Source: Clostridium_AW sp040797845
Lineage (GTDB): Bacteria > Bacillota > Clostridia > Clostridiales > Clostridiaceae
DNA length: 64,000 bases
NCBI GenBank assembly: GCA_040797845.1
Contig: JBFNFA010000007.1
Span: 146,650-210,649, forward strand
Reading direction: 5' to 3'
The position numbers were made by a program, and so were the translations under genes. The notes below the pieces were generated by a model. That model was not told where the DNA came from, made no database searches, and saw only the letters and a program-made list of their open reading frames with translations. Below are positions 8,327-17,204 of the stretch, piece after piece. Positions within the stretch are counted from its first letter, which is position 1, and each line of letters opens with the position of its first letter.

Positions 8327-9016
8327 ATGAGAAGAATTTTTGATAATAAACTTTTAGAGCATTATATTATTAAGCATAATATAGAAGACATATTTGATAA
8401 AGATATATTAAAGCATGCACAACTTCATTTTTATGAAAAAGATAAATGTATATTAGAAGCAGAGTCTAATCTTGAATACTACTATTTGCTTGTAGATGGG
8501 AAAATTAAAATTTTTTATCCTTTCGAAAACGGTAAATCAATGTTTTTAAAGTTTTATAAAGAATTTGATACAATAGGAGATTTAGAACTTTTAAAAAATA
8601 TTCCTGTACTCTGTAACATTGATACAATAGAAGATACTTATTTAATAGCAATACCTGCAGATATACTTAGGGAAAAATATTTAAATAACCTAAAGCTTTT
8701 ACACCATTTAATAGACTCTTTAAGCGACAAACTTTATGCAACCATTAATAATAGTTCATATAACTTTGTATATCCTCTTATAAATAGATTATCTAGCTAT
8801 TTACTTGAGCATATAACGGATAAAAATTATGTAATTTTGAATTCATCATTTATAGAAATTGCTCAATTCTTAGGAACAACCTATAGGCATTTAAATAGAA
8901 CCTTTAAAGAGCTTGAATCAGAATCAATTATAAAATGTGATGATAAAAAAATATATATATTAGATGAGGATAGACTTCGAGAACTATCTAAAAATTTGTA
9001 TGTAAAATCTCTTTAA
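8327..9016 (+). CDS. Crp/Fnr family transcriptional regulator (YeiL-like)
   Basis: The 229-residue protein has an N-terminal cyclic-nucleotide-binding-type beta roll (about 20-115; YYLLVDGKIKIFYP, FDTIGDLELL) and a C-terminal winged helix (SSFIEIAQFLGTTYRHLNRT, about 165-190). The phosphate-binding Arg of true cAMP receptors is not evident, as expected for clostridia, so the effector is unknown. There is no N-terminal cysteine cluster of the Fnr type. GAGGAGG precedes the ATG. It is a single gene, so its targets must be elsewhere. Confidence 0.85.
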   Translation: MRRIFDNKLLEHYIIKHNIEDIFDKDILKHAQLHFYEKDKCILEAESNLEYYYLLVDGKIKIFYPFENGKSMFLKFYKEFDTIGDLELLKNIPVLCNIDTIEDTYLIAIPADILREKYLNNLKLLHHLIDSLSDKLYATINNSSYNFVYPLINRLSSYLLEHITDKNYVILNSSFIEIAQFLGTTYRHLNRTFKELESESIIKCDDKKIYILDEDRLRELSKNLYVKSL

Positions 9017-9029
9017 TACTAGAATATTA

Positions 9030-11501
9030 TTACTTCTTAACATTTTTCTTTATCAGCTCCATAAATGTTTCAGGGGTTACTATTGCTACTTTAGGGTTTT
9101 CCTTTAGCTTATTTACAACTTTTTCAACATCACTTAAGGTTTTGCTCCAGGCATGAACATAAACAAAGGTGTAACTATTAGGATTATGAATATCCGTCTC
9201 ACCAGAATCAATTCTATGATTAATATTTTTCACTAATTCATCTTCACTTCCTAGATTAGCCCAAAGTAAATCTCTGCAGGATACTATAGGTTTATTATTA
9301 GACCAAAGGATTTCTCCATGATAGTTGTCATGCTTATGATAATCAAGATAAAATAGTCCCTGTATATTAGGTTTAATAGTAAATTTATCCCAAAGTTTAG
9401 TATTATAGAAAGAGGAGTCATCAATAATTGCTATATATTTTTGATCTACTTTCTTCATATAATCATTTAATCTGTCAATATATACTCCTAGCGCATTTTT
9501 ATCAAATTTGCTTGGATACATGTAGCCATTTCCAGAAGGTGATACTATGAAATAGTCATTAATAGAACCATGAGTTGCATTTTTATAATACAAATTCAAA
9601 ACAGTAGGAGCTAGATAATATAAAGATGGGCTTAAGGACCAACCAAAATTAAAATTACCTCTATAAGGAGAGCCATACCATTTGGCAGAACCATAATTGG
9701 TTCCAAGGTTCCACTGTTGATTATCTCCATCAGACATAATGAATGTTACATAATGGATATTTTCTTTATGGGGAATATTTGATAATGATTTTTGAGTTAT
9801 AGGTAAGGATGGGAAGGCACTTAATACAGTTAAATTATAAGACCAATCTGCAGCAACCATGCTTACACCATGTTTTGATGATGTGCTTACATTGGTAAAT
9901 TCATCTGGCCTCCAACCTAAGCAAATTGAATCAGCTTCCATGGAGGAAAATACTCTATCTCTAAAGGATGTATCAGTTATGCTATCTTCATAAAATATTA
10001 GAGATTTGGTCATTATGCCATAATCTCTTAAGGCTGCATCTTTACTTGGAGAAAGTTGAATTATTATTGAATGGTTTAAGCCGGAATTCCATAAATTATC
10101 GTAAGCCCAGTTTTTATCTGTGTTCCTACAGTCGCCTTTAATATTTCTTACCCCATAGGCTTGTACTTTATCTTGGATAGATTCATCAATTGCAATGGAA
10201 TTATTTAATGAGGCAAGAGAACAAGCGTTATTTATTGAAGGATCTTTTTTTGATTTATTACTATAAAGTACATATCCATCAACATAATTTTTAAACATAT
10301 CTAGTAATTTCCATGGATCCGAAATGTTTTCGTATGAAATTCCATAGTTATTCTTTAAATCATCAAGCCATATTTGATAATCTGGTTGAGAGGGGTTAAG
10401 TGTGTATATTTGAGAAGAACAATGACTATTAACTATACCTTGAAGAGTAGCTATCATTGTTCTTTCACTAGGAGTCATTATATCTTGAGAAATCACATAT
10501 AAATAAGTTGGAATTTTAGAGTTCTTTATATAGTTAGATGTATTTTGGGATGGAGAAGCAATAGGAAAAAAACTATTGCTACTAGTAGTATGAGTTTTTT
10601 TCCAATCACTCCATTTAACATTGAAATCATCACTATTTTCTTTACTATAATTATAGAAGTCTTTTAAAAAGTCATATCTTTTGCCGCTAAAAAAAGATTG
10701 GCTACGGTCTTTATCAAAGTTTGCTAATAGAAGTTGTCTTTTTATAATGTCATCAGCACTAACTTCTTTTGAGTTTTTAACCATATCATACATAATCATG
10801 AAGGTAGTAGTTCTTCCTATACCATGTTTACAGTGAAAATGTAACCATGTATTTTTAGGTTTAGATTTTACTACCTCAACAAAGTAATCAACCATATCAT
10901 CTGTAGGTAATTTAGTATCAGTAACGGGGATACGAACGTATGATAGCGATTTAGAAGTAGCAAGCTGATCTTCATCTTCAACCTTTGTAGGAATAATAGT
11001 TATATTAGGATGATTATAAAAACTAATAGGCTCATTTAATTTAATACTATTTAGTTTCTTCTTTTCGTCTAATAAAACTTGATCCTTTGTCAAACCTATA
11101 TTAGCATCATTCTTTGCATTAGCCCAACTAACAGGAATATCATTAATAAATCCATGAGATTCTTGTCTTAAATCAACAACTGTTATAGGTAGTGAAGTTC
11201 CTATGCTATCTAGCATAAGAGGTAGGTTGTATCCGGAAAATTGGTTACTGCCAGAAATATTTAATGAGTTTAATCCAGTAAGATTTGCAGTTGTATCTTT
11301 CTGTACATTTGCTAAATCAGAGGTTGTACGGAAATTTTTTGGCATATCTTTATAATGTCTTGAATCTAAAACAAGATGTACACCGTTAGGATCTACAGGG
11401 GCAGTAGAAGCTTGAGCTACTATATTTTTTATTGGTAAAGAGCAAAAGATGCTTAGTAGAATTAAGAAAATAGATACGCGTACTTTTAAATTCTTATGCA
11501 A
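9030..11501 (-). CDS. Secreted Cys-phosphatase (phytase-like PTP) fused to a GxGYxYP domain
   Basis: The 823-residue protein has a signal peptide (about residues 1-31, hydrophobic core 9-20). A first domain (about 90-290) carries the phosphatase P-loop HCKHGIGRT with Cys224 and Arg230, the HCxxGxGRT form of phytase-like tyrosine phosphatases. A second domain (about 330-815) contains GNGYMYP (657-663) and SDGDN (590-594), the marks of the GxGYxYP family, which is thought to be carbohydrate-related. The TTG start follows AGGTGAT. The protein should act outside the cell, perhaps on inositol phosphates or phosphorylated glycans; substrate is not deducible. It has no operon partner. Confidence 0.8.
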   Translation of the reverse strand: MHKNLKVRVSIFLILLSIFCSLPIKNIVAQASTAPVDPNGVHLVLDSRHYKDMPKNFRTTSDLANVQKDTTANLTGLNSLNISGSNQFSGYNLPLMLDSIGTSLPITVVDLRQESHGFINDIPVSWANAKNDANIGLTKDQVLLDEKKKLNSIKLNEPISFYNHPNITIIPTKVEDEDQLATSKSLSYVRIPVTDTKLPTDDMVDYFVEVVKSKPKNTWLHFHCKHGIGRTTTFMIMYDMVKNSKEVSADDIIKRQLLLANFDKDRSQSFFSGKRYDFLKDFYNYSKENSDDFNVKWSDWKKTHTTSSNSFFPIASPSQNTSNYIKNSKIPTYLYVISQDIMTPSERTMIATLQGIVNSHCSSQIYTLNPSQPDYQIWLDDLKNNYGISYENISDPWKLLDMFKNYVDGYVLYSNKSKKDPSINNACSLASLNNSIAIDESIQDKVQAYGVRNIKGDCRNTDKNWAYDNLWNSGLNHSIIIQLSPSKDAALRDYGIMTKSLIFYEDSITDTSFRDRVFSSMEADSICLGWRPDEFTNVSTSSKHGVSMVAADWSYNLTVLSAFPSLPITQKSLSNIPHKENIHYVTFIMSDGDNQQWNLGTNYGSAKWYGSPYRGNFNFGWSLSPSLYYLAPTVLNLYYKNATHGSINDYFIVSPSGNGYMYPSKFDKNALGVYIDRLNDYMKKVDQKYIAIIDDSSFYNTKLWDKFTIKPNIQGLFYLDYHKHDNYHGEILWSNNKPIVSCRDLLWANLGSEDELVKNINHRIDSGETDIHNPNSYTFVYVHAWSKTLSDVEKVVNKLKENPKVAIVTPETFMELIKKNVKK

Positions 11502-11558
11502 TTAGAATCACCTGCCTTATATAAATTATAAATATGTTTAATTTTTACTATGGTTAAT

Positions 11559-11598
11559 AAGCTCTATAAATATAATGTGTACTACTTATAGAGCTTTT
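11559..11598 (+). terminator. Hairpin with short T tail upstream of the phosphatase gene
   Basis: AAGCTCTATAA and TTATAGAGCTT form an 11-bp stem followed by TTTT-poor sequence. It lies in the 285-base gap between two minus-strand genes. With no + strand gene nearby to end, it may be a structural relic. Nothing else clear is seen in this gap apart from the terminator at 11722. Confidence 0.35.
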
Positions 11599-11721
11599 AT
11601 ACAGATTGATAATTGACTTCTAATGGAAAATAAATGGAGAATAATCTAAATGAGTTATTATGTGAAAAAATAGGAAGAATGGATTAATGGAAGCATAGGT
11701 AGTATTAAAAATTTATAAAAA

Positions 11722-11757
11722 TAAAAGACATACAAATACATAAATTTGTATGCCTTA
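11722..11757 (-). terminator. Rho-independent terminator of ung
   Basis: CATACAAAT (11729-11737) pairs with ATTTGTATG (11744-11752). On the minus strand the stem is followed by TCTTTTATTTTTA, so it fits as the end of the uracil-DNA glycosylase transcript. Confidence 0.7.
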
Positions 11758-11786
11758 AAATATTAATATAAAAAAATTTGCGTTAT

Positions 11787-12461
11787 TTATATATTTTCAA
11801 TTTGCCAATCTATAGGCTCCTTACCTATTGAGGTAAGAAAATTATTAGCTTTAGAAAAAGGTTTACTTCCCAAGAAACCTCTGTGTGCAGATAATGGACT
11901 TGGATGAGTAGATTTTATTATGTAATGCCTACTATTGTTTATTATATTCAATTTAGATTGAGCATTATTTCCCCATAATATAAAAACAATGGGATCTTCT
12001 CTATGGTTTAATAAGCTAATTACTTTATCAGTAAAGTGTTCCCAACCCATATCTTTATGAGAATTTGCCTGGCCCCCTCTGACTGTCAATACAGTATTAA
12101 GAAGCAGAACTCCTTGGTCAGTCCATTTTTTTAAGTAACCATTATTAGGAATAAAACAGCCTAAATCACTATTAAGTTCTTTATATATATTCATAAGAGA
12201 AGGAGGAGCTGGTACACCTGGTTTTACAGAAAAACTTAAACCATGTGCCTGATTAGGGCCATGATAGGGGTCTTGCCCTAATATAACTACCTTTACATCC
12301 TTATACTGTGTATAGTGTAAAGCGTTAAATATATCATACATATCTGGATATATAGTTCTTGTTTTATATTCATTTATTAAAAACTTTCTAAGTTTTAAGT
12401 AATAATCTTTTTTAAATTCATCTTCTAATAAATTTTGCCAATCATTTTTTAATATTTTCAT
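11787..12461 (-). CDS. ung: Uracil-DNA glycosylase
   Basis: The 224-residue family 1 enzyme removes uracil from DNA. The water-activating loop GQDPYH is at 62-67 (Asp64) and the minor-groove intercalation loop HPSPLSAHR at 186-194 (His186). The uracil pocket residues AHGLSFSV and the LLLNTVLTV strand are also present. Length is the normal one (E. coli 229). The ATG at 12461 has AGGGTGA six bases upstream; a GTG nine bases earlier lies inside that site and is rejected. Confidence 0.97.
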   Translation of the reverse strand: MKILKNDWQNLLEDEFKKDYYLKLRKFLINEYKTRTIYPDMYDIFNALHYTQYKDVKVVILGQDPYHGPNQAHGLSFSVKPGVPAPPSLMNIYKELNSDLGCFIPNNGYLKKWTDQGVLLLNTVLTVRGGQANSHKDMGWEHFTDKVISLLNHREDPIVFILWGNNAQSKLNIINNSRHYIIKSTHPSPLSAHRGFLGSKPFSKANNFLTSIGKEPIDWQIENI

Positions 12462-12519
12462 ACAAATCACCCTAATAGATTATAACATAAAACTTGAAAA
12501 GATAGAAAAGTAGTTACAC

Positions 12520-12765
12520 ATCAAGTGATTCTTAGGTTCAGATGGAGTTTGCTTAAAAGGAATACTTACTCCAGCTGAAGCTTAGAAGAACTTATCCAGG
12601 GACGTAGCATCCGTTATGCACAGCATAAGAACTCTAAATCGCTGAAGCTCAAGAGTTCTAATATCTCCCACTTGTAGAAAAGCAGAGAACCAAAATCTTT
12701 GATTTTATGTGAATCGCTTTCACAGAGTGCGATGGGAGTATTACGGATGGTAGTCATCGGATAAA
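12520..12765 (+). repeat. Dispersed structured repeat, long copy (246 bp)
   Basis: It begins ATCAAGTGATTCTTAG and forms a first hairpin (TTCAGATGGAGT against ACTCCAGCTGAA). Then comes a module opened by TTATCCAGGGACGTAGC-ATCCGT and closed by ACGGAT-GGTAGTCATCGGATAA, giving two stems (TTATCC/GGATAA, ATCCGT/ACGGAT) around an asymmetric internal loop. Between them is an insert of about 130 bases with its own stems (TTATGC/GCATAA, AGAACTCT/AGAGTTCT). This insert is much longer than in the two other copies. The element fills most of the 416-base gap before the acetyltransferase gene. It contains no reading frame of note. Confidence 0.85.
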
Positions 12766-12877
12766 TCTGCTTGAAAATCATGGTTTTAATTTTGTAAAAA
12801 AGTTGCTATACTGAATAAAAAAGTAACATTGTAGAGAGTAATTGTTATTTTAATAGTATAATTGTGGGGTGAGAATA

Positions 12878-13480
12878 ATGGAAATAAGATTTATGGAAAA
12901 AAGGGATATTAATACTATCACCGAGTTAATGTGCAATAGCTTTAAAGAGGATCCACTTTATACATACTTTGTTCCAGAGTGTGAGGCACGATTAAAATTT
13001 CTTAGGGACTTTATGAAATTCAGACTTAAATATGGTATGAAATATGGTGAGGTGTATGTCACAAAGGACTGCAAGGGGGTTGTTATTTGGCTGCCACCTA
13101 ACTGTGAGATGAAATTTAAAGACGTAGTTATGCTTGGCGGTTTTACAGCTATGCTTAAGTGTGGCTCAAAGGCTATGAAGCGCATAATGGACTTTAACAA
13201 CTATGCAGATAAAATAACAGGAGAAGTCATCAGTGATCCCCATTGGCATATTTCTCCTATCGCCGTTTCTCCTGAATATCAGGGAAGGGGTTATGCTAAG
13301 GAATTGATTCTTCACAAACTGTCTCAAATTGATCAAAAGTGCCAGTTATGTTCACTTGAAACCCAGTCTGAAAAGAACGAAACAATATACAAAAAATATG
13401 GTTTTGAAACTGCTAGTATCACCAATATACCTGACACCCAGATAAGGCACATTGCAATGATACGTTCTGCTAAAAAATAA
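12878..13480 (+). CDS. GNAT family N-acetyltransferase
   Basis: The 200-residue protein has the GNAT core: an N-terminal strand-helix (IRFMEKRDINTITELM) and the acetyl-CoA loop, here ISPEYQGRGYAKELI-like (WHISPIAVSPEYQGRGYAK, about residues 126-144), followed by YKKYGFETAS. The longer frame opening with GTG at 12869 overlaps the GTGGGGTGAG ribosome binding site, so ATG 12878 is preferred. Substrate is unknown. It stands alone downstream of the long repeat copy. Confidence 0.85.
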   Translation: MEIRFMEKRDINTITELMCNSFKEDPLYTYFVPECEARLKFLRDFMKFRLKYGMKYGEVYVTKDCKGVVIWLPPNCEMKFKDVVMLGGFTAMLKCGSKAMKRIMDFNNYADKITGEVISDPHWHISPIAVSPEYQGRGYAKELILHKLSQIDQKCQLCSLETQSEKNETIYKKYGFETASITNIPDTQIRHIAMIRSAKK

Positions 13481-13549
13481 TAAAAACCCGCTGCATAGCA
13501 AAGAGGGAAGAGATGAGTGTTATTAAATTAAGTTTTTATTAAGTATTAC

Positions 13550-13571
13550 CATGAAAATTTCATGATATAAT
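13550..13571 (+). promoter_or_regulatory. Dyad and -10 box of the response-regulator operon
   Basis: CATGAAA-A-TTTCATG (13550-13564) is a perfect inverted repeat immediately before a TATAAT (13566-13571). No good -35 is present, as expected for a promoter activated by a bound regulator. The likely ligand is the response regulator encoded at 13639. Confidence 0.45.
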
Positions 13572-13638
13572 TAATTAAATTTACATTAGTAATACAAAAA
13601 TTGATAAATATTATATAAATAAGATGGTGGTATTTGAT

Positions 13639-14340
13639 ATGAATGATAATATAAATATATTGGTTGTGGAAGATGATGCAGATATAAACAATCTGCTATG
13701 TAAAATGTTAGATAGACAGGGGTATAAGGTGAGGAGTGCTTATTCAGGTTCTGAAGCAAAAATGTGTATTGAACATCAGGATTTTCAATTGGTTTTACTG
13801 GATTTAATGCTACCTGGATTAACAGGAGAAAATCTTATTTATGAGATAAGAAAGATTAAAACTATGCCTATTATAGTTATTTCTGCAAAGCCTGGACAAG
13901 ATATAAAAATAGAGGTGTTAAAACTTGGTGCAGATGATTTTATCTCCAAGCCTTTTGACACTCATGAAGTTTTAGCCAGGGTTGAAGCTCAGCTAAGGAG
14001 ATATACTGTATTTTCTAATATAAATGTGAAAAATAATACATTAGTATATAAGGATTTGATTTTGAACCGTGAAACTGTAGAAGTTACAGTTAAAAGCGAG
14101 TATATTTATCTTACGGCAAGAGAATTTACCATATTAGAACTTTTAATGGCCAATCCAAGTAAGGTTTTTACAAAAGCTAATTTGTTTGAACATGTTTGGA
14201 ATGAAGATTTTCTTGGTGACGATAATACAGTGAATGTACACATAAGTAACATTCGTTCAAAATTAGCTAAAGTTAACCCTGACACAGAATACATACATAC
14301 TGTATGGGGAATCGGGTATAAAATTAGTGATAAAACTTAA
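13639..14340 (+). CDS. OmpR-family response regulator
   Basis: The 233-residue protein has a receiver domain (acidic EDD at 11-13, phospho-acceptor Asp55 in LVLLDLMLPG, Lys in ISKPF) and a C-terminal winged-helix DNA-binding domain (LTAREFTILELLMANPSKVFT, ending VWGIGYKI). The ATG at 13639 is preceded by GATGGTGG; the upstream ATG at 13624 overlaps that site. The gene order regulator, ABC ATPase, ABC permease, histidine kinase is that of antimicrobial-peptide sensing and export modules. Confidence 0.9.
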   Translation: MNDNINILVVEDDADINNLLCKMLDRQGYKVRSAYSGSEAKMCIEHQDFQLVLLDLMLPGLTGENLIYEIRKIKTMPIIVISAKPGQDIKIEVLKLGADDFISKPFDTHEVLARVEAQLRRYTVFSNINVKNNTLVYKDLILNRETVEVTVKSEYIYLTAREFTILELLMANPSKVFTKANLFEHVWNEDFLGDDNTVNVHISNIRSKLAKVNPDTEYIHTVWGIGYKISDKT

Positions 14341-14422
14341 TACTTTCTTAACCTTTTCTTTAGGTTATCTTGGTGATTGTATTTTAATATATGATTATGC
14401 AAGAAAAAGGAGGGGGATTTAG

Positions 14423-15346
14423 ATGTGTGATACAATACTTAAGACTAAAAATATTACTAAAAAGTATGGTGATCATCTAGTCGTAAATAATGTGAATATA
14501 GATATAAAACAGGGAGATATTTATGGTCTCGTTGGTAAAAATGGAGCAGGAAAAACAACTTTGCTTAGAATGATATGTGGACTTACAATTCCCTCGAAAG
14601 GAGAAATTGATTTATTTAATGAAACATCTCAGAGTGGATTAAATAAATCTAGAAGAAGGACAGGATGTATAATTGAAACACCAAGCTTTTATCCTTATTT
14701 ATCTGTAAAAAAGAATCTTGAATATTATAGAATACAAAGGGGAATTCCAGAAAAAGAATGTATAGATGAACTTCTTAAAATTGTGGGCCTTGAAGATGCT
14801 TCTAAGAAAAAATTTAAAAAACTTTCACTGGGTATGAAACAACGTTTAGGCCTAGCCTTGGCTTTAATGGCAACCCCAGATTTACTTATTTTAGATGAGC
14901 CTATTAATGGTCTTGATCCTACGGGAATTGTAGAGTTTAGAGAGATTTTATTAAAACTCAATAGGGAAAGAAATACTACAATAATTATATCCAGTCATAT
15001 ATTAGGTGAACTTTCTCAAATGGCAACTATGTATGGTTTCATTAATAATGGTGAGCTTATAGAGCAAATATCCTCAAAAGAATTACAAGAAAAATGCAAG
15101 CGTTCCTTATCAATTAAAGTAAAAAATATTGAAAAAGCTATTGTTATAATTGAAAAAGAGCTTGGTTGCAATGAGTATGAAGTGTTAAATGACAATGAGA
15201 TTAGATTATATGAACATATAGATACTCCAGAAATAATAGTGGAAGCACTTGTAAGTAATGGAGTAGTGTTCTCTTCAATGAATCAAATTGGTGTAAATCT
15301 AGAGAATTATTTTATCAATTTGATCGGAGGTGCTCATCATGCTTAA
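14423..15346 (+). CDS. ABC transporter ATP-binding protein (BcrA/lantibiotic-immunity type)
   Basis: The 307-residue ATPase has Walker A GKNGAGKTT (38-46), signature LSLGMKQRLGLALAL near 134-148, and Walker B LLILDEP. A C-terminal extension of about 90 residues is typical of bacitracin or lantibiotic export ATPases. AGGAGGGGG precedes the ATG. Its end overlaps the permease start by eight bases. With the permease at 15339 it likely exports or removes a membrane-active peptide. Confidence 0.88.
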   Translation: MCDTILKTKNITKKYGDHLVVNNVNIDIKQGDIYGLVGKNGAGKTTLLRMICGLTIPSKGEIDLFNETSQSGLNKSRRRTGCIIETPSFYPYLSVKKNLEYYRIQRGIPEKECIDELLKIVGLEDASKKKFKKLSLGMKQRLGLALALMATPDLLILDEPINGLDPTGIVEFREILLKLNRERNTTIIISSHILGELSQMATMYGFINNGELIEQISSKELQEKCKRSLSIKVKNIEKAIVIIEKELGCNEYEVLNDNEIRLYEHIDTPEIIVEALVSNGVVFSSMNQIGVNLENYFINLIGGAHHA

Positions 15347-16109
15347 TTATATAAAAGCAGAGCTTTACAGAAACTTTAATAGGGCGTATTTTTGGGTATA
15401 TACAGGTTTTATGGCTATTTTTCCATTGATATTTAATATTTTTACTAAAACAACTAAGTTTGCATCTAATATGAACTTAACTGTGCTATTTGAATTTGCT
15501 AACGCTATAATTATAGCGGCAATATACTTCATATTACCCATGGTTGACATAGCTACGGCAGAAGAAGAGAAGAATCTTACTCTAAAAAATGTAGCATCCT
15601 TTGGGGTTTCAAGAAATAAATTAATAATGTCAAAAGTTATAGTGGCAACAATTCTTTCTATAATATCAGCAGTTATTATATTAACTGTGTTCTTTGGAAG
15701 TGGTACAATATTATTCGGTGTTGGACAAGATTTTACCATGAATATTGCAATAGATTATATGAGGAGATTATCAGGAACAACTTTCCTATTGATTGGGGCT
15801 ATATCAGTATCTACATTCTTAGCTTTTGTTATTAAAAATAATAACGTATTTGCTTTCGTTTATATGGGTGTATTCACCATATTAGGAAAAGTAATTTTAC
15901 TTCTTTCAAAGCTTGTTTCTGATAAATTCCAGTACATTTATGATATACTCATTACTACTCAGCTAAGTAATCTAACTAGGAATGATTTAAGGGTATTTGA
16001 AGAAGTAACAAATTCTCAGTTGAGTTCTGCAGCTTTAGTAGGGATTCTATATACCATAGTATTCGTAGGTTTAACTATGATGTATGTTAAAAATAAAGAG
16101 ATTAAATAA
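15339..16109 (+). CDS. ABC-2 type permease
   Basis: The 256-residue membrane protein has six predicted transmembrane segments, with an N-terminal cytoplasmic stretch MLNYIKAELYRNF that is characteristic of bacitracin/lantibiotic permease subunits. The ATG at 15339 has CGGAGG eight bases upstream and overlaps the ATPase gene. It forms the membrane part of the exporter encoded here. Confidence 0.85.
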   Translation: MLNYIKAELYRNFNRAYFWVYTGFMAIFPLIFNIFTKTTKFASNMNLTVLFEFANAIIIAAIYFILPMVDIATAEEEKNLTLKNVASFGVSRNKLIMSKVIVATILSIISAVIILTVFFGSGTILFGVGQDFTMNIAIDYMRRLSGTTFLLIGAISVSTFLAFVIKNNNVFAFVYMGVFTILGKVILLLSKLVSDKFQYIYDILITTQLSNLTRNDLRVFEEVTNSQLSSAALVGILYTIVFVGLTMMYVKNKEIK

Positions 16110-16127
16110 AGAGGGTGGGTGACATTT

Positions 16128-17039
16128 ATGCAAGGGTTAACTATTGTTTTTTTAATAATTATAGCAGGTATATTTGCCACCCTTTATATTTTACTATATA
16201 AAGAAGTAAGAAATATAACCAATCAATTAAAGGAAATTAATAAAGTTAAAACCAACTCAAAAGTATTACTATCAACTTCTAATAAGGGAGCAAAGAAATT
16301 AACTCTAGAAATAAATAAAGCTTTAGAAGAAAAGCAGAAAGCTGAAGCTGAACATAAGAAAATGGATTTAGAAATCAGGCAAGCTATTGCAAATGTATCC
16401 CATGATTTAAGGACACCATTAACATCCATAATGGGATATATTCAACTCATGGAGGATAGTAGACTATGTGAAGATGAAAAAAGTCAATATTTAGATATAG
16501 TAAAAAAGAGGACTAAATCCCTACAAGTCTTAATAGATAGTTTTTATGACTTATCCAGGCTAGAGGGAAAAGAATATAAATTCTCTCTTAAATCTATGAA
16601 TTTATATAATATACTATGTGACACAATAGCTTTATTTTATAATGATTTTTTAGATAAAGGAATAGAACCTATTATGAATTTAGAGGAGAAACTTCCTTTA
16701 GTTATTGTTGATGATAATGCAGTGAGACGCGTAATTTCAAATTTGATACAGAATATGCTTAAATATAGCAAGGAATTTATAAATATATCCTTAAGACAGC
16801 AGGAAAACCATGTAATAATGACTTTTACAAATGATGCTAAAGATTTAAATAAAGAGGATGTAGAGCAGTTATTTAATCGTTTCTTTACAGCGGATCGTAC
16901 TAGAAGCGGCAAGAATACGGGGCTTGGGCTTGCTATAACTAAGGAACTAGTGGAACAAATGGGGCATAAAATTTTTGCAGAGTTATCAGGAGATAAGCTT
17001 AGTATAATAATAAAATGGAAAATAAGGTATGGGGCATAA
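16128..17039 (+). CDS. Sensor histidine kinase
   Basis: The 303-residue kinase has a single N-terminal transmembrane segment (about 4-24) and almost no extracellular part, then a coiled linker and the dimerisation box SHDLRTPLTS with His92. The ATPase domain has the N box (VISNLIQNMLKYS) and GLGLAITKEL. The lack of an external sensor domain is the intramembrane-sensing layout, in which the ABC permease often supplies the signal. GAGGGTGGG precedes the ATG. It should phosphorylate Asp55 of the regulator at 13639. Confidence 0.88.
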   Translation: MQGLTIVFLIIIAGIFATLYILLYKEVRNITNQLKEINKVKTNSKVLLSTSNKGAKKLTLEINKALEEKQKAEAEHKKMDLEIRQAIANVSHDLRTPLTSIMGYIQLMEDSRLCEDEKSQYLDIVKKRTKSLQVLIDSFYDLSRLEGKEYKFSLKSMNLYNILCDTIALFYNDFLDKGIEPIMNLEEKLPLVIVDDNAVRRVISNLIQNMLKYSKEFINISLRQQENHVIMTFTNDAKDLNKEDVEQLFNRFFTADRTRSGKNTGLGLAITKELVEQMGHKIFAELSGDKLSIIIKWKIRYGA

Positions 17040-17131
17040 AGATAATTTATTAAATTTTTACATGCTAAATAATATATTAAAGAACCTTAGTTATTTGTTT
17101 AAAACATGATCTTATAATTGGGACAAGAGAA

Positions 17132-17180
17132 TAAAAACCGTCTATGTTAGAGAAATTAATTCTTCTATAACATAGGCGGT
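17132..17180 (-). terminator. Terminator of the CofE-like gene
   Basis: ACCGTCTATGTTA and TAACATAGGCGGT pair with one mismatch. On the minus strand the stem runs into TTTTTATT, fitting the end of the gene at 17205. It may also help stop the kinase operon reading from the left. Confidence 0.7.
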
Positions 17181-17204
17181 TATATCTTTAATTAAGGGGA
17201 ATTT

